Shown: piece after piece, positions 27,836 to 36,610 of the stretch
How the letters are laid out: every line of letters starts with the position of its first letter
How positions within the stretch are numbered: the stretch's first letter is position 1
From: Leptolyngbya sp. NIES-2104
GTDB lineage: Bacteria; Cyanobacteriota; Cyanobacteriia; Leptolyngbyales; Leptolyngbyaceae
Reading direction: 5' to 3'
DNA length: 64,000 nucleotides
Assembly (NCBI RefSeq): GCF_001485215.1
Contig: NZ_BBWW01000001.1
Location: forward strand, 1,860,001-1,924,000
Notes under the pieces: generated by a model
Seen by the model: the letters and a program-made list of their open reading frames with translations, nothing else
What the model was told of the DNA's origin: nothing
Database searches by the model: none
Translations under genes and position numbers: made by a program

Positions 27836-28412
27836 GGATATATTCACTGCCTGAGTCTGGAAATCCTCGACGATAAACCGCTTCTTCGGGCTTGCCCCAT
27901 CCCAACTGCAAAATAATTTCGAGCGTTTCAGCTTTTCCCTGATGGCTCAACGCTGCCCACTCCGATCGCTGCAAAATTCGCTCAATATCATTCTGGGTAA
28001 TGAATTGATGCAGCTTGCCGCTATTCATGCTGAGGTAGAAATCAAATCCGATCGTAATTGATCGCCAAAATTCGACGATCGCGCTTTTCTCCGCCTGCAA
28101 AATCGCCAAATCTGAGGGCAAGCTGGTCAACTGTTCGTGAATTCTTGGACAGCGAAACGTTTTTCCCTGAATATTCAGCAGCGTCCAAACCAGACCAGAA
28201 ACCTGATGCTCGATTTGATACTGGTGAATTGCGTTGCGAAAATCTCGATAAGCCGTGAAGCGCTGAATGCCATCGGAATTGACAAAGCGATCGAGCAAGG
28301 GATTGATTCCAGAAGGCATCGCGGCAAGATTCAAGCGTTGCCCGTTCATGCAGGCGTGGCGCTCTTGCGACAGGATTTGGATCAGTTCCTCAGTGCTGTA
28401 GATTTGGGGCAT
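27801..28412 (-). CDS. Conserved cyanobacterial protein of unknown function
   Basis: A 203-residue soluble protein. It starts MPQIYSTEELIQILSQERHA and includes QVSGLVWTLLNIQGKTFRCP and FWRSITIGFDFYLSMNSGKLHQF. I do not recognise a named family. A Cys-rich catalytic motif and membrane segments are absent. Its 3' end overlaps the DUF1643 gene by 35 bp, so the two form an operon. Confidence 0.75.
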   Translation of the reverse strand: MPQIYSTEELIQILSQERHACMNGQRLNLAAMPSGINPLLDRFVNSDGIQRFTAYRDFRNAIHQYQIEHQVSGLVWTLLNIQGKTFRCPRIHEQLTSLPSDLAILQAEKSAIVEFWRSITIGFDFYLSMNSGKLHQFITQNDIERILQRSEWAALSHQGKAETLEIILQLGWGKPEEAVYRRGFPDSGSEYIHAVRPGQIPIG

Positions 28413-28490
28413 CTCAGGAAATGGGGCTAGGTGTCCTACTCGAAATCTTACCGGGGAATCTCTAAAGCGCGAAATTTCTCAACGTGATTC

Positions 28491-29045
28491 TTAAGGTTTC
28501 GCCTGCGGCACGAGTTCAGTGTTAATTTCATTCACCGGACGACGCTTGAGGATGACGGATTCCGATCGCGGAAGTAAATCAAACACTTTACGAAATTCAT
28601 CATCGATTTGTTCATACGAAATCGCGCCCACTTCGTTTAATCGCACTTTCCCCGTTTGATCAAACACGATCGTCTGCGGCACAAAGCCTTTGTAGTAATA
28701 GCCGGGTTCAGTTGGCTCAAATTTATCTTTTAGCGGCAGCGAATCAACTCGAATCGGCAAAATATCAATCACACGCCCGTAAAAAGCCTGAGTTTGAGAA
28801 ACCACATTAGAGAACCGCTTACAATCGCTGCTGTCATCGGTGTAGAACACCAGTAAAGCTGGCTTTTTCTGCTTCATCGTGTCGGCTAGAGTCATTTTCG
28901 GCGGTACGAGCGAACCGTTTCCGGCATAGAGCGCAAAGATTTCGCCATCATAGCGATCGTCGTCGAGACTTGCCCAAGCGGGTTGTGCGATCGTCAAACA
29001 AATCATCAACAGCGCGACAAACGCCAACATGAAACGATTCAACAT
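28491..29045 (-). CDS. Thioredoxin-like thylakoid protein (photosystem I accumulation factor type)
   Basis: A protein of about 184 residues. The start MLNRFMLAFVALLMICL is a signal peptide or membrane anchor, with a likely cleavage after AWA. The rest has a thioredoxin-like fold: ALLVFYTDDSSDCKRF carries one Cys where thioredoxins have CxxC, followed by DILPIRVDSLP and GFVPQTIVFDQTGKV. The C-terminal block DLLPRSESVILKRRPVNE matches the cyanobacterial family annotated as thylakoid photosystem I accumulation factor (Slr1796-like). That name is from memory of the family. An alternative ATG at 29078 would add 11 residues. Confidence 0.75.
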   Translation of the reverse strand: MLNRFMLAFVALLMICLTIAQPAWASLDDDRYDGEIFALYAGNGSLVPPKMTLADTMKQKKPALLVFYTDDSSDCKRFSNVVSQTQAFYGRVIDILPIRVDSLPLKDKFEPTEPGYYYKGFVPQTIVFDQTGKVRLNEVGAISYEQIDDEFRKVFDLLPRSESVILKRRPVNEINTELVPQAKP

Positions 29046-29087
29046 AAGGGTCAGAGAAATAACATCACTCTCTCCCATTGTGACGGA

Positions 29088-29384
29088 TTACTGATCCAGT
29101 TTTTCAGGTTTGCGAATCGTGAAAGAAATTTCTCGCGGAAATTTAGCAGTCGTTGATTGGGCGATCGTTGGCGGCTCGACTGGGGGAGCTTCAGTGGGAG
29201 AATTGATCAAATTAAAGGGAAATCCCGCCCGTCGATCGAAGTTTGATGCGATCGCTAATAATGCGCCACTCAGAATAAAAAACGGTAACGGTAAAGTGAT
29301 TTCTTGCGCCCATTGGAACACCTGAGAAATTAGAAAAAATAGAACAAAGCAAACAATCCCAAACTGTACCGTAGAATTCATCAA
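29088..29384 (-). CDS. Small conserved membrane protein
   Basis: A 98-residue protein with two hydrophobic segments (QFGIVCFVLFFLISQVF, about 7-23, and LPLPFFILSGALLAIAS, about 31-47) followed by a Pro-rich soluble tail. No named family is recognised. It lies just upstream of the thioredoxin-like thylakoid gene on the same strand, with a spacer of 10-42 bp depending on the start of the latter, so the two probably form an operon. Confidence 0.7.
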   Translation of the reverse strand: MMNSTVQFGIVCFVLFFLISQVFQWAQEITLPLPFFILSGALLAIASNFDRRAGFPFNLINSPTEAPPVEPPTIAQSTTAKFPREISFTIRKPEKLDQ

Positions 29385-29490
29385 GTCTGCCTCACGTTAT
29401 CAGCTTCTATAGTACACATGGTTTCCTCAAGATTAATGTTAGATTTGAGGTACTAGAGATTTTTGTATAACACTTTGGAATCAAAGCTGA

Positions 29491-29946
29491 ATGTTAGACA
29501 CATTGACTCTTCATCTAAATACAATTCAGCAAATCTCGCAGACTAGAAGCTTTCTGTTTGAGCGTACCGATCAGGTTACGAAGTTAGCAGACGAAATTGA
29601 AGTGCTTTGTCAGACTATAGATTTTACGATCGATCTGATTCAGAAAAACTGGGATAGTTTACCTGAAGACGAGCGGCAACTGATTCGGAAACAGCAATGT
29701 TTGATCGATCGTGCATTAGAAAATCAGCAGGGATGGTCAGGCTTGATAAATCGGCTGTCTTTGCTGCCTGAGTCAATTCGCAGAGGCAAAAATCTACAGC
29801 ATTGCTTCGTACAGTCGCTCTCTCGCCTGGAAGATGCCATTTCTGACAAGATTGCAAGACAAAGTATTCGGGATGGCTGGAAAGATGTAATGACTGGAAA
29901 CACTATCCCACTGTCCGAACTATGGGATGGATTGGATGACGAATGA
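29491..29946 (+). CDS. Unknown protein upstream of RelE-type toxin (putative antitoxin or partner)
   Basis: A 151-residue, mostly helical, acidic soluble protein beginning MLDTLTLHLNTIQQISQTR and ending ELWDGLDDE. The acidic end is typical of proteins that neutralise basic RelE toxins. No DNA-binding fold (RHH, HTH, AbrB, Phd) is evident, and it is long for an antitoxin. Its stop overlaps the start of the toxin-like gene by 11 bp, so they are translated together. A role as antitoxin is inferred from position. Confidence 0.65.
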   Translation: MLDTLTLHLNTIQQISQTRSFLFERTDQVTKLADEIEVLCQTIDFTIDLIQKNWDSLPEDERQLIRKQQCLIDRALENQQGWSGLINRLSLLPESIRRGKNLQHCFVQSLSRLEDAISDKIARQSIRDGWKDVMTGNTIPLSELWDGLDDE

Positions 29947-30316
29947 CGAGGCTTCACCGACTGTCGAAGTTGTTGCTGCTTCGTCTTTTAAGCGTGAACT
30001 GAAGGGATTAAAGAAACGTTATCCAAGTATTCGTTCTGATCTTGAACCCACACTGAAACAACTTGAGGCAGGACAAACTCCAGGTGATCAGATTTCGGGT
30101 GTGAAGGATACGGTTTATAAGGTTCGGATTCCAAATCGAGACGCAAACCGCGGTAAGAGCGGGGGCTACCCAGTAATCTATTACATCCGTACACCCATCA
30201 AAGTCTTGCTAGTTGCGATTTATTCAAAATCAGAACGATCGGGCATTTCTGCGAGTGAAGTGAAAGAACTCATTGGGCAAGCGAACAAGGAGTTAGATGC
30301 AGAAAACCTTGAATGA
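29936..30316 (+). CDS. RelE/ParE family toxin-like protein
   Basis: A protein of 126 residues. The RelE/ParE fold is suggested by SFKRELKGLKKRYPSIRSDL near the N-terminus, the central KDTVYKVRIPNRD and GYPVIYYIRTPIKVLLVAIYSKSE near the end (given in parts). Toxins of this family cut mRNA at the ribosome or poison gyrase. The start ATG 29936 lies inside the upstream gene; another ATG at 29927 would add three residues. Whether it is active cannot be judged by eye. Confidence 0.8.
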   Translation: MTNDEASPTVEVVAASSFKRELKGLKKRYPSIRSDLEPTLKQLEAGQTPGDQISGVKDTVYKVRIPNRDANRGKSGGYPVIYYIRTPIKVLLVAIYSKSERSGISASEVKELIGQANKELDAENLE

Positions 30317-30480
30317 ATTGTATTCATGACGAGATGTATCTGAACAAAGCTTTTTATTGTAAGGAGTGAACCTTTGTGAAGCATTCTCGCTGTGATGCTC
30401 CTCACAGAATTCAGAATAGAACTATAGGACACTAGACAGCTACCGATTTCTCAGATTTATCTACCGGAGACGTTCAAGTT

Positions 30481-33450
30481 ATGGTGAGTCAGACTTTCAA
30501 TGACCGCTATGAATCTCAGACACAAGCGATCGCACGTCAATTACTTAGTGCGACTCGTGAATCGCGATCGTGGTTCGCTCAAATGCGCGATCAGATGCAG
30601 TGGGATGATAAGTTACTCGGCTGGGCAATGGGCAATCCAGGGTTACGAGTGCAGTTGTTTCGCTTGATCGATTGTTTGCCATCGCTCAAAAGTAAGCCGG
30701 AAATTGCGCGGCATTTGCAGGAATATATGAGCGATCGAACCGTTGAACTTCCTGCGGCTCTAAAAAATCTGCTCAATTTTGCGAATGCGGAATCGATGCC
30801 AGGACAGTTAGCGGCAACAACGCTTTCAACTGCGGTCGAGACTTTGGCACATAAGTACATTGCGGGTGAAAATCTCAAGCAAGTGCTAAAAACGATCGAA
30901 CGTTTGAGAAAAGAAAAGATGACGTTTACGGTTGATCTGCTCGGTGAAGCGGTAATTACCGAAGCGGAAGCGCAATCGTATCTCGATCGCTATTTAAATT
31001 TGATGACTCAACTCACCGAAGCCTCGAAATCCTGGTCGAAGGTCGAACAGATTGATTTCGCAGATGGAAACCCGATTCCGAAAGTTCAGGTTTCCGTGAA
31101 GCTCACCGCATTTTATTCACAGTTCGATCCGCTCGATGAAGAAGGGAGTAAAGCGCGAGTTGCCGATCGAGCAAGAACACTGTTACGTCATGCTCAGGAA
31201 CTCGGTGCAGCGGTTCACTTTGACATGGAGCAATATGCTTACAAAGATCTGACTTTGGCGACTTTAAAGGCATTGTTGATGGAGCCGGAGTTTCGATCGC
31301 GTTCTGATATCGGTATGACGATTCAAGGCTATCTTCGCGATAGCAAGGAAGATTTGCAGGGCTTGGTCGATTGGGCGAAAGAGCGCGGAACTCCGGTGAC
31401 AGTTCGATTAGTGAAAGGCGCATATTGGGATCAAGAAACGATCAAAGCGGTTCAGAAAGACTGGGAACAGCCTGTGTTTAACGATAAGGCTGAAACCGAT
31501 GCAAACTATGAACAGTTGACAGAATTGCTGTTGGAAAATCACGAAGTTTTGAATGCTGCGATCGGAAGTCATAATGTGCGATCGCAAGCTCACGCACTCG
31601 CGATCGCGAAATCTCTGAACATTCCCAAACATCGAATCGAGTTCCAAACCCTCTACGGAATGGGGGATAAGTTAGCGAAAGCGATTGTCGATCAAGGCTA
31701 TCGAGTGCGGGTCTATTGTCCTTATGGGGAACTGATTCCAGGAATGTCTTATCTGATTCGTCGCTTGTTGGAGAACACAGCAAATAGTTCATTCTTGCGG
31801 CAAAACTTAGAGGAAAGACCGATCGAGGAACTGATTTCGGCTCCGAAAGTGGGTGAACATTCAGAACTAAAGTCACTCAATAAGTTTGAGAATGCAGCCG
31901 ACACGGACTATGCAGACAGTGCGAAACGCGATCGCATTCAAGCCGCTTTGCAATCTGTTCGCGAACAATTCGGACAGACTTATTTACCTCTCATCAATGG
32001 TGAATTTGTCGAAACGGCTGAGAAGCTCAAATCCGAAAATCCATCCCGGTTTAGTGAGACGGTTGGCACGATCGGCATGATTAATATTGAGCAGGCAGAT
32101 CAAGCGATCGAGGCGGCTAAATCTGCTTTTCCCGCATGGCGACGCACTCCCGCAACCGAACGCGCTCAAATTCTTCGCAAAGCTGCCAATCTGTTTGAAC
32201 AACGGCGCGAAGAATTGATCGCTTGGATGACGTATGAAGTGGGTAAGCCTGTAAAAGAAGGGGACGGGGAGGTTTCAGAAGCGATCGATTTCTGTAACTA
32301 TTACGCCTCGGAGATGGAAAGACTCGATCGAGGGGTGGACTATGATTTTCCAGGTGAAACGAATCACTACCGCTATCATCCACGCGGACTTGTTTTAGTG
32401 ATTTCTCCGTGGAATTTTCCGTTAGCAATTCCCGTAGGTATGACCGTTGCTGCATTAGTGACAGGTAACTGTGCCTTGTTCAAACCTGCGGAAACTTCTT
32501 CGGTGATTGCTGCCAAAATTGCAGAAATCTTAGTCGAAGCGGGAATTCCTCGTGGTGTGTTCCAATTTATTCCCGGTGAAGGGCACGTCGTTGGAGCGCA
32601 TCTCGTGAAGCATCCTGATGTTCACATGATCGTGTTCACCGGATCGCAAGCAGTAGGCTGTCAGATTTACAAAGATGCTGCCGTTCTGCAACCCGGACAG
32701 AAACATCTCAAACGGGTTGTGGCTGAAATGGGCGGTAAGAATGCCATCATCGTTGATGAAAGTGCGGATTTAGATCAAGCGGTTCAAGGTGTGGTGCAAT
32801 CGGCGTTTGGATACAGCGGGCAGAAATGTTCGGCTTGTTCTCGTGCGATCGTGCTTGAACCTGTGTATGAGACATTCTTAGCGCGATTGATTGAAGCGAC
32901 TCGATCGCTCAACATCGGAGAAGCCCAATTGCCTAGTACTAAAGTCGGTCCGGTGATCGATGGAGAAGCACAGCAACGGATTCAGGACTACATCGAAAAA
33001 GGACGGACTGAGGCAGAAATCGCGATCGAGCTTCCGACTCCTGAAGGTGGCTACTTTGTCGGTCCGGTGATTTTCACGAATGTTGCTCCAGATGCCAAAA
33101 TTGCCCAAGAAGAAATTTTTGGTCCAGTCTTAGCAGTCATGCGATCGAGTTCGTTCCAGGAAGCTTTGGATTTAGCGAATGGAACTCCGTATGCGTTGAC
33201 GGGTGGGCTATATTCCCGCACTCCATCGCATATCGAGCAAGCACAGGCAGAGTTTGAAGTGGGCAATCTGTACATCAATCGGGGAATCACAGGCGCGATC
33301 GTGGCTCGTCAACCGTTTGGCGGCTTCAAGCTTTCGGGTGTGGGTTCTAAAGCAGGTGGAGTCGATTATTTGCTCCAGTTCCTTGAGCCGAGAGTGGTGA
33401 CGGAGAATGTTCAGCGTCAGGGATTTGCCCCGATCGAGGGTGCGGAATAG
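30481..33450 (+). CDS. putA: Bifunctional proline dehydrogenase / L-glutamate-gamma-semialdehyde dehydrogenase
   Basis: A 989-residue fusion that oxidises proline to glutamate in two steps, passing P5C between active sites. The FAD-dependent PRODH barrel (about 130-450) shows VSVKLTAFYSQFDP, VHFDMEQYAYKDLTL, TVRLVKGAYWD and RVYCPYGELIPGMSYLIRRL. The aldehyde dehydrogenase (about 500-985) shows SPWNFPLAIPVGM, FTGSQAVG, AEMGGKNAIIV and the catalytic Cys in GYSGQKCSACSRA. It lacks the N-terminal RHH DNA-binding domain of E. coli PutA, so it is not its own repressor. The leader region 30317-30480 carries its promoter. Confidence 0.95.
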   Translation: MVSQTFNDRYESQTQAIARQLLSATRESRSWFAQMRDQMQWDDKLLGWAMGNPGLRVQLFRLIDCLPSLKSKPEIARHLQEYMSDRTVELPAALKNLLNFANAESMPGQLAATTLSTAVETLAHKYIAGENLKQVLKTIERLRKEKMTFTVDLLGEAVITEAEAQSYLDRYLNLMTQLTEASKSWSKVEQIDFADGNPIPKVQVSVKLTAFYSQFDPLDEEGSKARVADRARTLLRHAQELGAAVHFDMEQYAYKDLTLATLKALLMEPEFRSRSDIGMTIQGYLRDSKEDLQGLVDWAKERGTPVTVRLVKGAYWDQETIKAVQKDWEQPVFNDKAETDANYEQLTELLLENHEVLNAAIGSHNVRSQAHALAIAKSLNIPKHRIEFQTLYGMGDKLAKAIVDQGYRVRVYCPYGELIPGMSYLIRRLLENTANSSFLRQNLEERPIEELISAPKVGEHSELKSLNKFENAADTDYADSAKRDRIQAALQSVREQFGQTYLPLINGEFVETAEKLKSENPSRFSETVGTIGMINIEQADQAIEAAKSAFPAWRRTPATERAQILRKAANLFEQRREELIAWMTYEVGKPVKEGDGEVSEAIDFCNYYASEMERLDRGVDYDFPGETNHYRYHPRGLVLVISPWNFPLAIPVGMTVAALVTGNCALFKPAETSSVIAAKIAEILVEAGIPRGVFQFIPGEGHVVGAHLVKHPDVHMIVFTGSQAVGCQIYKDAAVLQPGQKHLKRVVAEMGGKNAIIVDESADLDQAVQGVVQSAFGYSGQKCSACSRAIVLEPVYETFLARLIEATRSLNIGEAQLPSTKVGPVIDGEAQQRIQDYIEKGRTEAEIAIELPTPEGGYFVGPVIFTNVAPDAKIAQEEIFGPVLAVMRSSSFQEALDLANGTPYALTGGLYSRTPSHIEQAQAEFEVGNLYINRGITGAIVARQPFGGFKLSGVGSKAGGVDYLLQFLEPRVVTENVQRQGFAPIEGAE

Positions 33451-33460
33451 TTAGCAAGTT

Positions 33461-33520
33461 GTGTGGGTCGGGCATCTTGCCTGACCCCGATTCCAGAAGC
33501 AGGCAAGATGCCTGCACCAC
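33461..33520. repeat. Inverted repeat at convergent gene ends (putA and hydrolase)
   Basis: A 13-bp core GGCATCTTGCCTG (33471-33483) pairs with CAGGCAAGATGCC (33500-33512). It is extended by GTGG/CCAC. It fills the gap between two convergent genes, 10 bp after one stop and 6 bp before the other. It resembles a repeat common in cyanobacteria and could terminate transcription in both directions. Confidence 0.8.
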
Positions 33521-33525
33521 AAAGA

Positions 33526-35148
33526 TCAAAACATAGTCGCTAAACTCAGCCAGCGCGTGAGATTTTCAGGCAACTCTGTGTTTAGTCGCAACGGTAAATC
33601 AGGCTTCGACAACGATCGGGCATACTCCGGAGTCAAAAACGGCTGATACGTTTTCGCTTCAGAAGTTGATTGTTGAATAAACGCCAAACTCACCCCCTGC
33701 AACAATCGCCGCAGCGGTTCGACCTCTTCACCTCGACGCTCTTTCACCAAGGTTCCTTGTGCAATCGCGCCCGAAAAATTTCCTGGATCACTCACACTCA
33801 GATGCGTTGTCCCGATCGCAGTCAGCAAATACTTCGGAGTCGGTAACTGTAAAAATGGCTGAAGTTGCTGACTAAATGCAGGCGCTAACGTGTCATCGGT
33901 ACTGGTCAAAATCAAGGTTGGAGTCGCAACCGATTTCAATCCCGACTTACCAAAAATTTGCCCGATCGCAGGATTAAGCGCGATCGCTTGAACCACTCTT
34001 TGATCCCGCAGGCTTAATCGATTTTTCGGCTGCTCGATCGCGGCACATTGCAACCAATCCGCCGGAACTCGATCGAGCAATCCACTCGATCGACAAAATT
34101 CCCGCAGTTCATCAAATCGCAGTTCTGCTCCAGCTAACGCTAAAGCTTCAAATCCACCCAGAGAATGTCCTATCACCGAGACTTTCCGAGCATTGAGCTT
34201 GCCTTGAAGATCTCCCGGTTGCTGATTCAATCGCTCAAATTGGTCTAGCAGAAAACTAATATCTTTCGGTCGATCGACAAATTCACTCGATGGAATTAAC
34301 CGATCTGGATTGAGCGAGGATAATGAACCATTCCGAGCCACAAAGGGATGCTCGATCGCCGCAACGGTCAATCCATGCGAGGCTAAATGTCGCGCTAAGT
34401 AAGCCAAAAATTTCCGATTCGCCTCAAATCCAGGCGCAATCACGACCAAAGGCGCATCCGGTTTCGTGGAAGTACTCGAATAGATATCGACAGGCAATCG
34501 TCGATCGCGCTGTGCATCATAAAACGAATAAAAGCTTTCTCGAACCGTTTGTGAGCCAGCCGTTGACGGATCAAACGAAGCTCGAAACGGCTGATTTCCC
34601 GTACTCAAACTGCGCTCTAACAGCGATCGAATGCCCTGCGTCTTCCAGTACGAAAAATTCAGTTGCGAAGCGATTCCCACCGCTTGTGTCACATCGATCG
34701 TTACAGTCTCCTGTGGAATGGCTCGTAGAACTGCGATCGCATCGAGTCCATTCGCCTGTCGCGCCGCTAACCAAAATCCCGCCTGCAACGTTTCTAAACT
34801 CAATCCCGGTGCCGCTTGCCGAATCGAATTTAACACCTGCTGACCCGATGGCGACTTTAGCAAATCCTCAACAATCTGTGTGCCCAAATTCGGATCAAGC
34901 TGCAATCGACTGGTCAAAGCACGACGCAATTCGGGAGTTAAAACCGCTGAATAGAGTTGAAGCGATGAGGGAACAGTGCCCGTTTTCGCAAACTGTTCTA
35001 AATCAGAAACCGCGATCGATTGCTCAAACGGTCCCAACCGCAAATTTAACCGCTCAGCCGCAACACTCGGAGAAGCCCCTGTGAATGCAAGCGCCACTCC
35101 CGTCAAAACTCCAACCCCGATCGTCTTCCAAGAGGTATCTCGCTTCAC
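33526..35148 (-). CDS. Exported alpha/beta hydrolase with DUF1400 domain
   Basis: A 540-residue cyanobacterial hydrolase. A signal peptide is visible (VGVLTGVALAFTGASPSVAA). The DUF1400 region (about 35-190) follows with ERLNLRLGPFEQSIAVSDL. The hydrolase domain has the nucleophile Ser in GHSLGGFEA, an upstream APGFEANRKF (oxyanion region) and the catalytic His probably in TTHLSVSDPG. The GTG at 35148 is preferred as start: it has AGGA upstream and begins MKRDTSWK, whereas the frame opens at a TTG (35166). It is related to platelet-activating-factor acetylhydrolase-like lipases; the substrate is unknown. Confidence 0.88.
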   Translation of the reverse strand: MKRDTSWKTIGVGVLTGVALAFTGASPSVAAERLNLRLGPFEQSIAVSDLEQFAKTGTVPSSLQLYSAVLTPELRRALTSRLQLDPNLGTQIVEDLLKSPSGQQVLNSIRQAAPGLSLETLQAGFWLAARQANGLDAIAVLRAIPQETVTIDVTQAVGIASQLNFSYWKTQGIRSLLERSLSTGNQPFRASFDPSTAGSQTVRESFYSFYDAQRDRRLPVDIYSSTSTKPDAPLVVIAPGFEANRKFLAYLARHLASHGLTVAAIEHPFVARNGSLSSLNPDRLIPSSEFVDRPKDISFLLDQFERLNQQPGDLQGKLNARKVSVIGHSLGGFEALALAGAELRFDELREFCRSSGLLDRVPADWLQCAAIEQPKNRLSLRDQRVVQAIALNPAIGQIFGKSGLKSVATPTLILTSTDDTLAPAFSQQLQPFLQLPTPKYLLTAIGTTHLSVSDPGNFSGAIAQGTLVKERRGEEVEPLRRLLQGVSLAFIQQSTSEAKTYQPFLTPEYARSLSKPDLPLRLNTELPENLTRWLSLATMF

Positions 35149-35279
35149 TGTAAAAAATCCTGTCAAACTTTTTTTGCTAACTCAACCAAAACGAGGTGCG
35201 ACACTTCAATGGGCTGCACCTCGTTCTCAATCTCATTCAATTGTAGATCTGACAGAAATTCTCTCCCTGAGTTCCCCGC

Positions 35280-36458
35280 TCAGTCTCTAGCTGTCCGAAT
35301 CCAATCCCGTTGTGGACGCACTAAGAACTGCAAATAAACTGGAATTTTCCACAATATATAAAACGGAATTGCCAGTAATTCTCTCAAAGGTAAATCTTCA
35401 CGACCGAATTTCGCCCAAGCTCCAAAAACAGTCATGAGTAAAAACATTCCAGCAACGATCGCGCAAATTCCCGCTGGCCAAAATCCAGTGAAAACTCCCC
35501 AAACAATCGCGATCGTACTTACCCCGATCCAACTCATGACTAATAAAGAGAGCGGCGGTACACTCAATTCGATCGCAAGCACGATCGCAGCAACATTCCA
35601 CTTCTCAATTGCAGCTTTCAGCAATACCGGAACATACACAGCAATTGCTTGTAAATGCCCATGTTCCCAGCGCGTTCGCTGACTCTGAGTGGCACTATCC
35701 TGTTGTGGTAATGTCCCAATCACTCGCGCCTCCGGACAGTAAACGGGGGCGTACCCAGCGATCGTCAAGTCCACACTCAGCTTCATATCTTCAACCAGGT
35801 GCCCACTGGCAAAGTCCACCGCCTGAATTGCCGCCCAAGGAAACGCCATTCCTGTCCCGGTCAATAAACACGGCAACCCCAGTCGCCACAATCCCAACGG
35901 ACGCACTAGGTTTTTTGTCGTGAATGCAAACGCCGAAACGGAATCTTTCGCGGTCGCCTCAGCAGGTTTTTGCATCAAATAAGTTGCTTGAGCCGGACGC
36001 TTTTGTTTTAGAACGGTTTCGGTCAAGGTCGCGATCGCACCCGGTTCAACTCGACAATCCGCATCAATCACAATCACCACATCAGGCGGCTCACTCAACA
36101 GACTTCTCAAGCCATAATCAAGCGCATATCCTTTTCCTCGCTGAATCAAATCCTGCCGCTCAATCACGATCGCACCCTGCTTTCGAGCAATCTCAGCAGT
36201 CTGATCCGTACAGTTATCGGCAACGACAACGAGACGATCCTGCGATCGTAACTGTGGCATCACATCGATTAGTGTGTTTTCTAGTCCGGCTTCTTCGTTG
36301 TGTGCTGGAATCAAAACGACCACTCGCTCTTTTCCTCTGATACCCAGTTGCGACGAAACCTTAGAACTTAGTGCGAAAATCGTTTCCAACCCAGTCCAGA
36401 TACTCCATCCCAACAAAACTCCAACGAGTCCCACCAGGGCTGCATTTAATATAAACAT
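35280..36458 (-). CDS. Membrane glycosyltransferase family 2
   Basis: A 392-residue processive-type GT2. One N-terminal membrane helix (FILNAALVGLVGVLLGWSIW) is followed by the GT-A catalytic domain with VVLIPAHNEEAGLENTL, the DxD motif in VIVIDADCRVEPG, and QxxRW in SQRTRWEHGHLQ. Two or three C-terminal helices follow. The DxD plus QxxRW pair is characteristic of synthases such as cellulose and hyaluronan synthase. It opens the polysaccharide region. The ATG at 36458 (MFILNAAL) is taken; the frame begins four codons earlier at a TTG. Confidence 0.92.
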   Translation of the reverse strand: MFILNAALVGLVGVLLGWSIWTGLETIFALSSKVSSQLGIRGKERVVVLIPAHNEEAGLENTLIDVMPQLRSQDRLVVVADNCTDQTAEIARKQGAIVIERQDLIQRGKGYALDYGLRSLLSEPPDVVIVIDADCRVEPGAIATLTETVLKQKRPAQATYLMQKPAEATAKDSVSAFAFTTKNLVRPLGLWRLGLPCLLTGTGMAFPWAAIQAVDFASGHLVEDMKLSVDLTIAGYAPVYCPEARVIGTLPQQDSATQSQRTRWEHGHLQAIAVYVPVLLKAAIEKWNVAAIVLAIELSVPPLSLLVMSWIGVSTIAIVWGVFTGFWPAGICAIVAGMFLLMTVFGAWAKFGREDLPLRELLAIPFYILWKIPVYLQFLVRPQRDWIRTARD

Positions 36459-36548
36459 GGAAATCTGCAATTGCTAACAGGGGGCTTGCGGCATTATTTC
36501 ACAGATTTTACGGCTGCAATAGTGCCTAAAGATAGGTATCTTTCCATG

Positions 36549-36579
36549 AAAAAACGCGATCGCACTAAGCGCGATCGCG
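36549..36579 (-). terminator. Terminator built from two HIP1 octamers
   Basis: On the minus strand CGCGATCGC (36579-36571) and GCGATCGCG (36563-36555) form a 9-bp stem around a 7-base loop and are followed by six T. It lies about 30 bp after the stop of the tyrosine kinase gene. The stem arms are HIP1 octamers GCGATCGC, each itself a palindrome. Confidence 0.8.
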
Positions 36580-36610
36580 CAATTTCCTCTTTATTTCAGC
36601 GCGAGATAAT

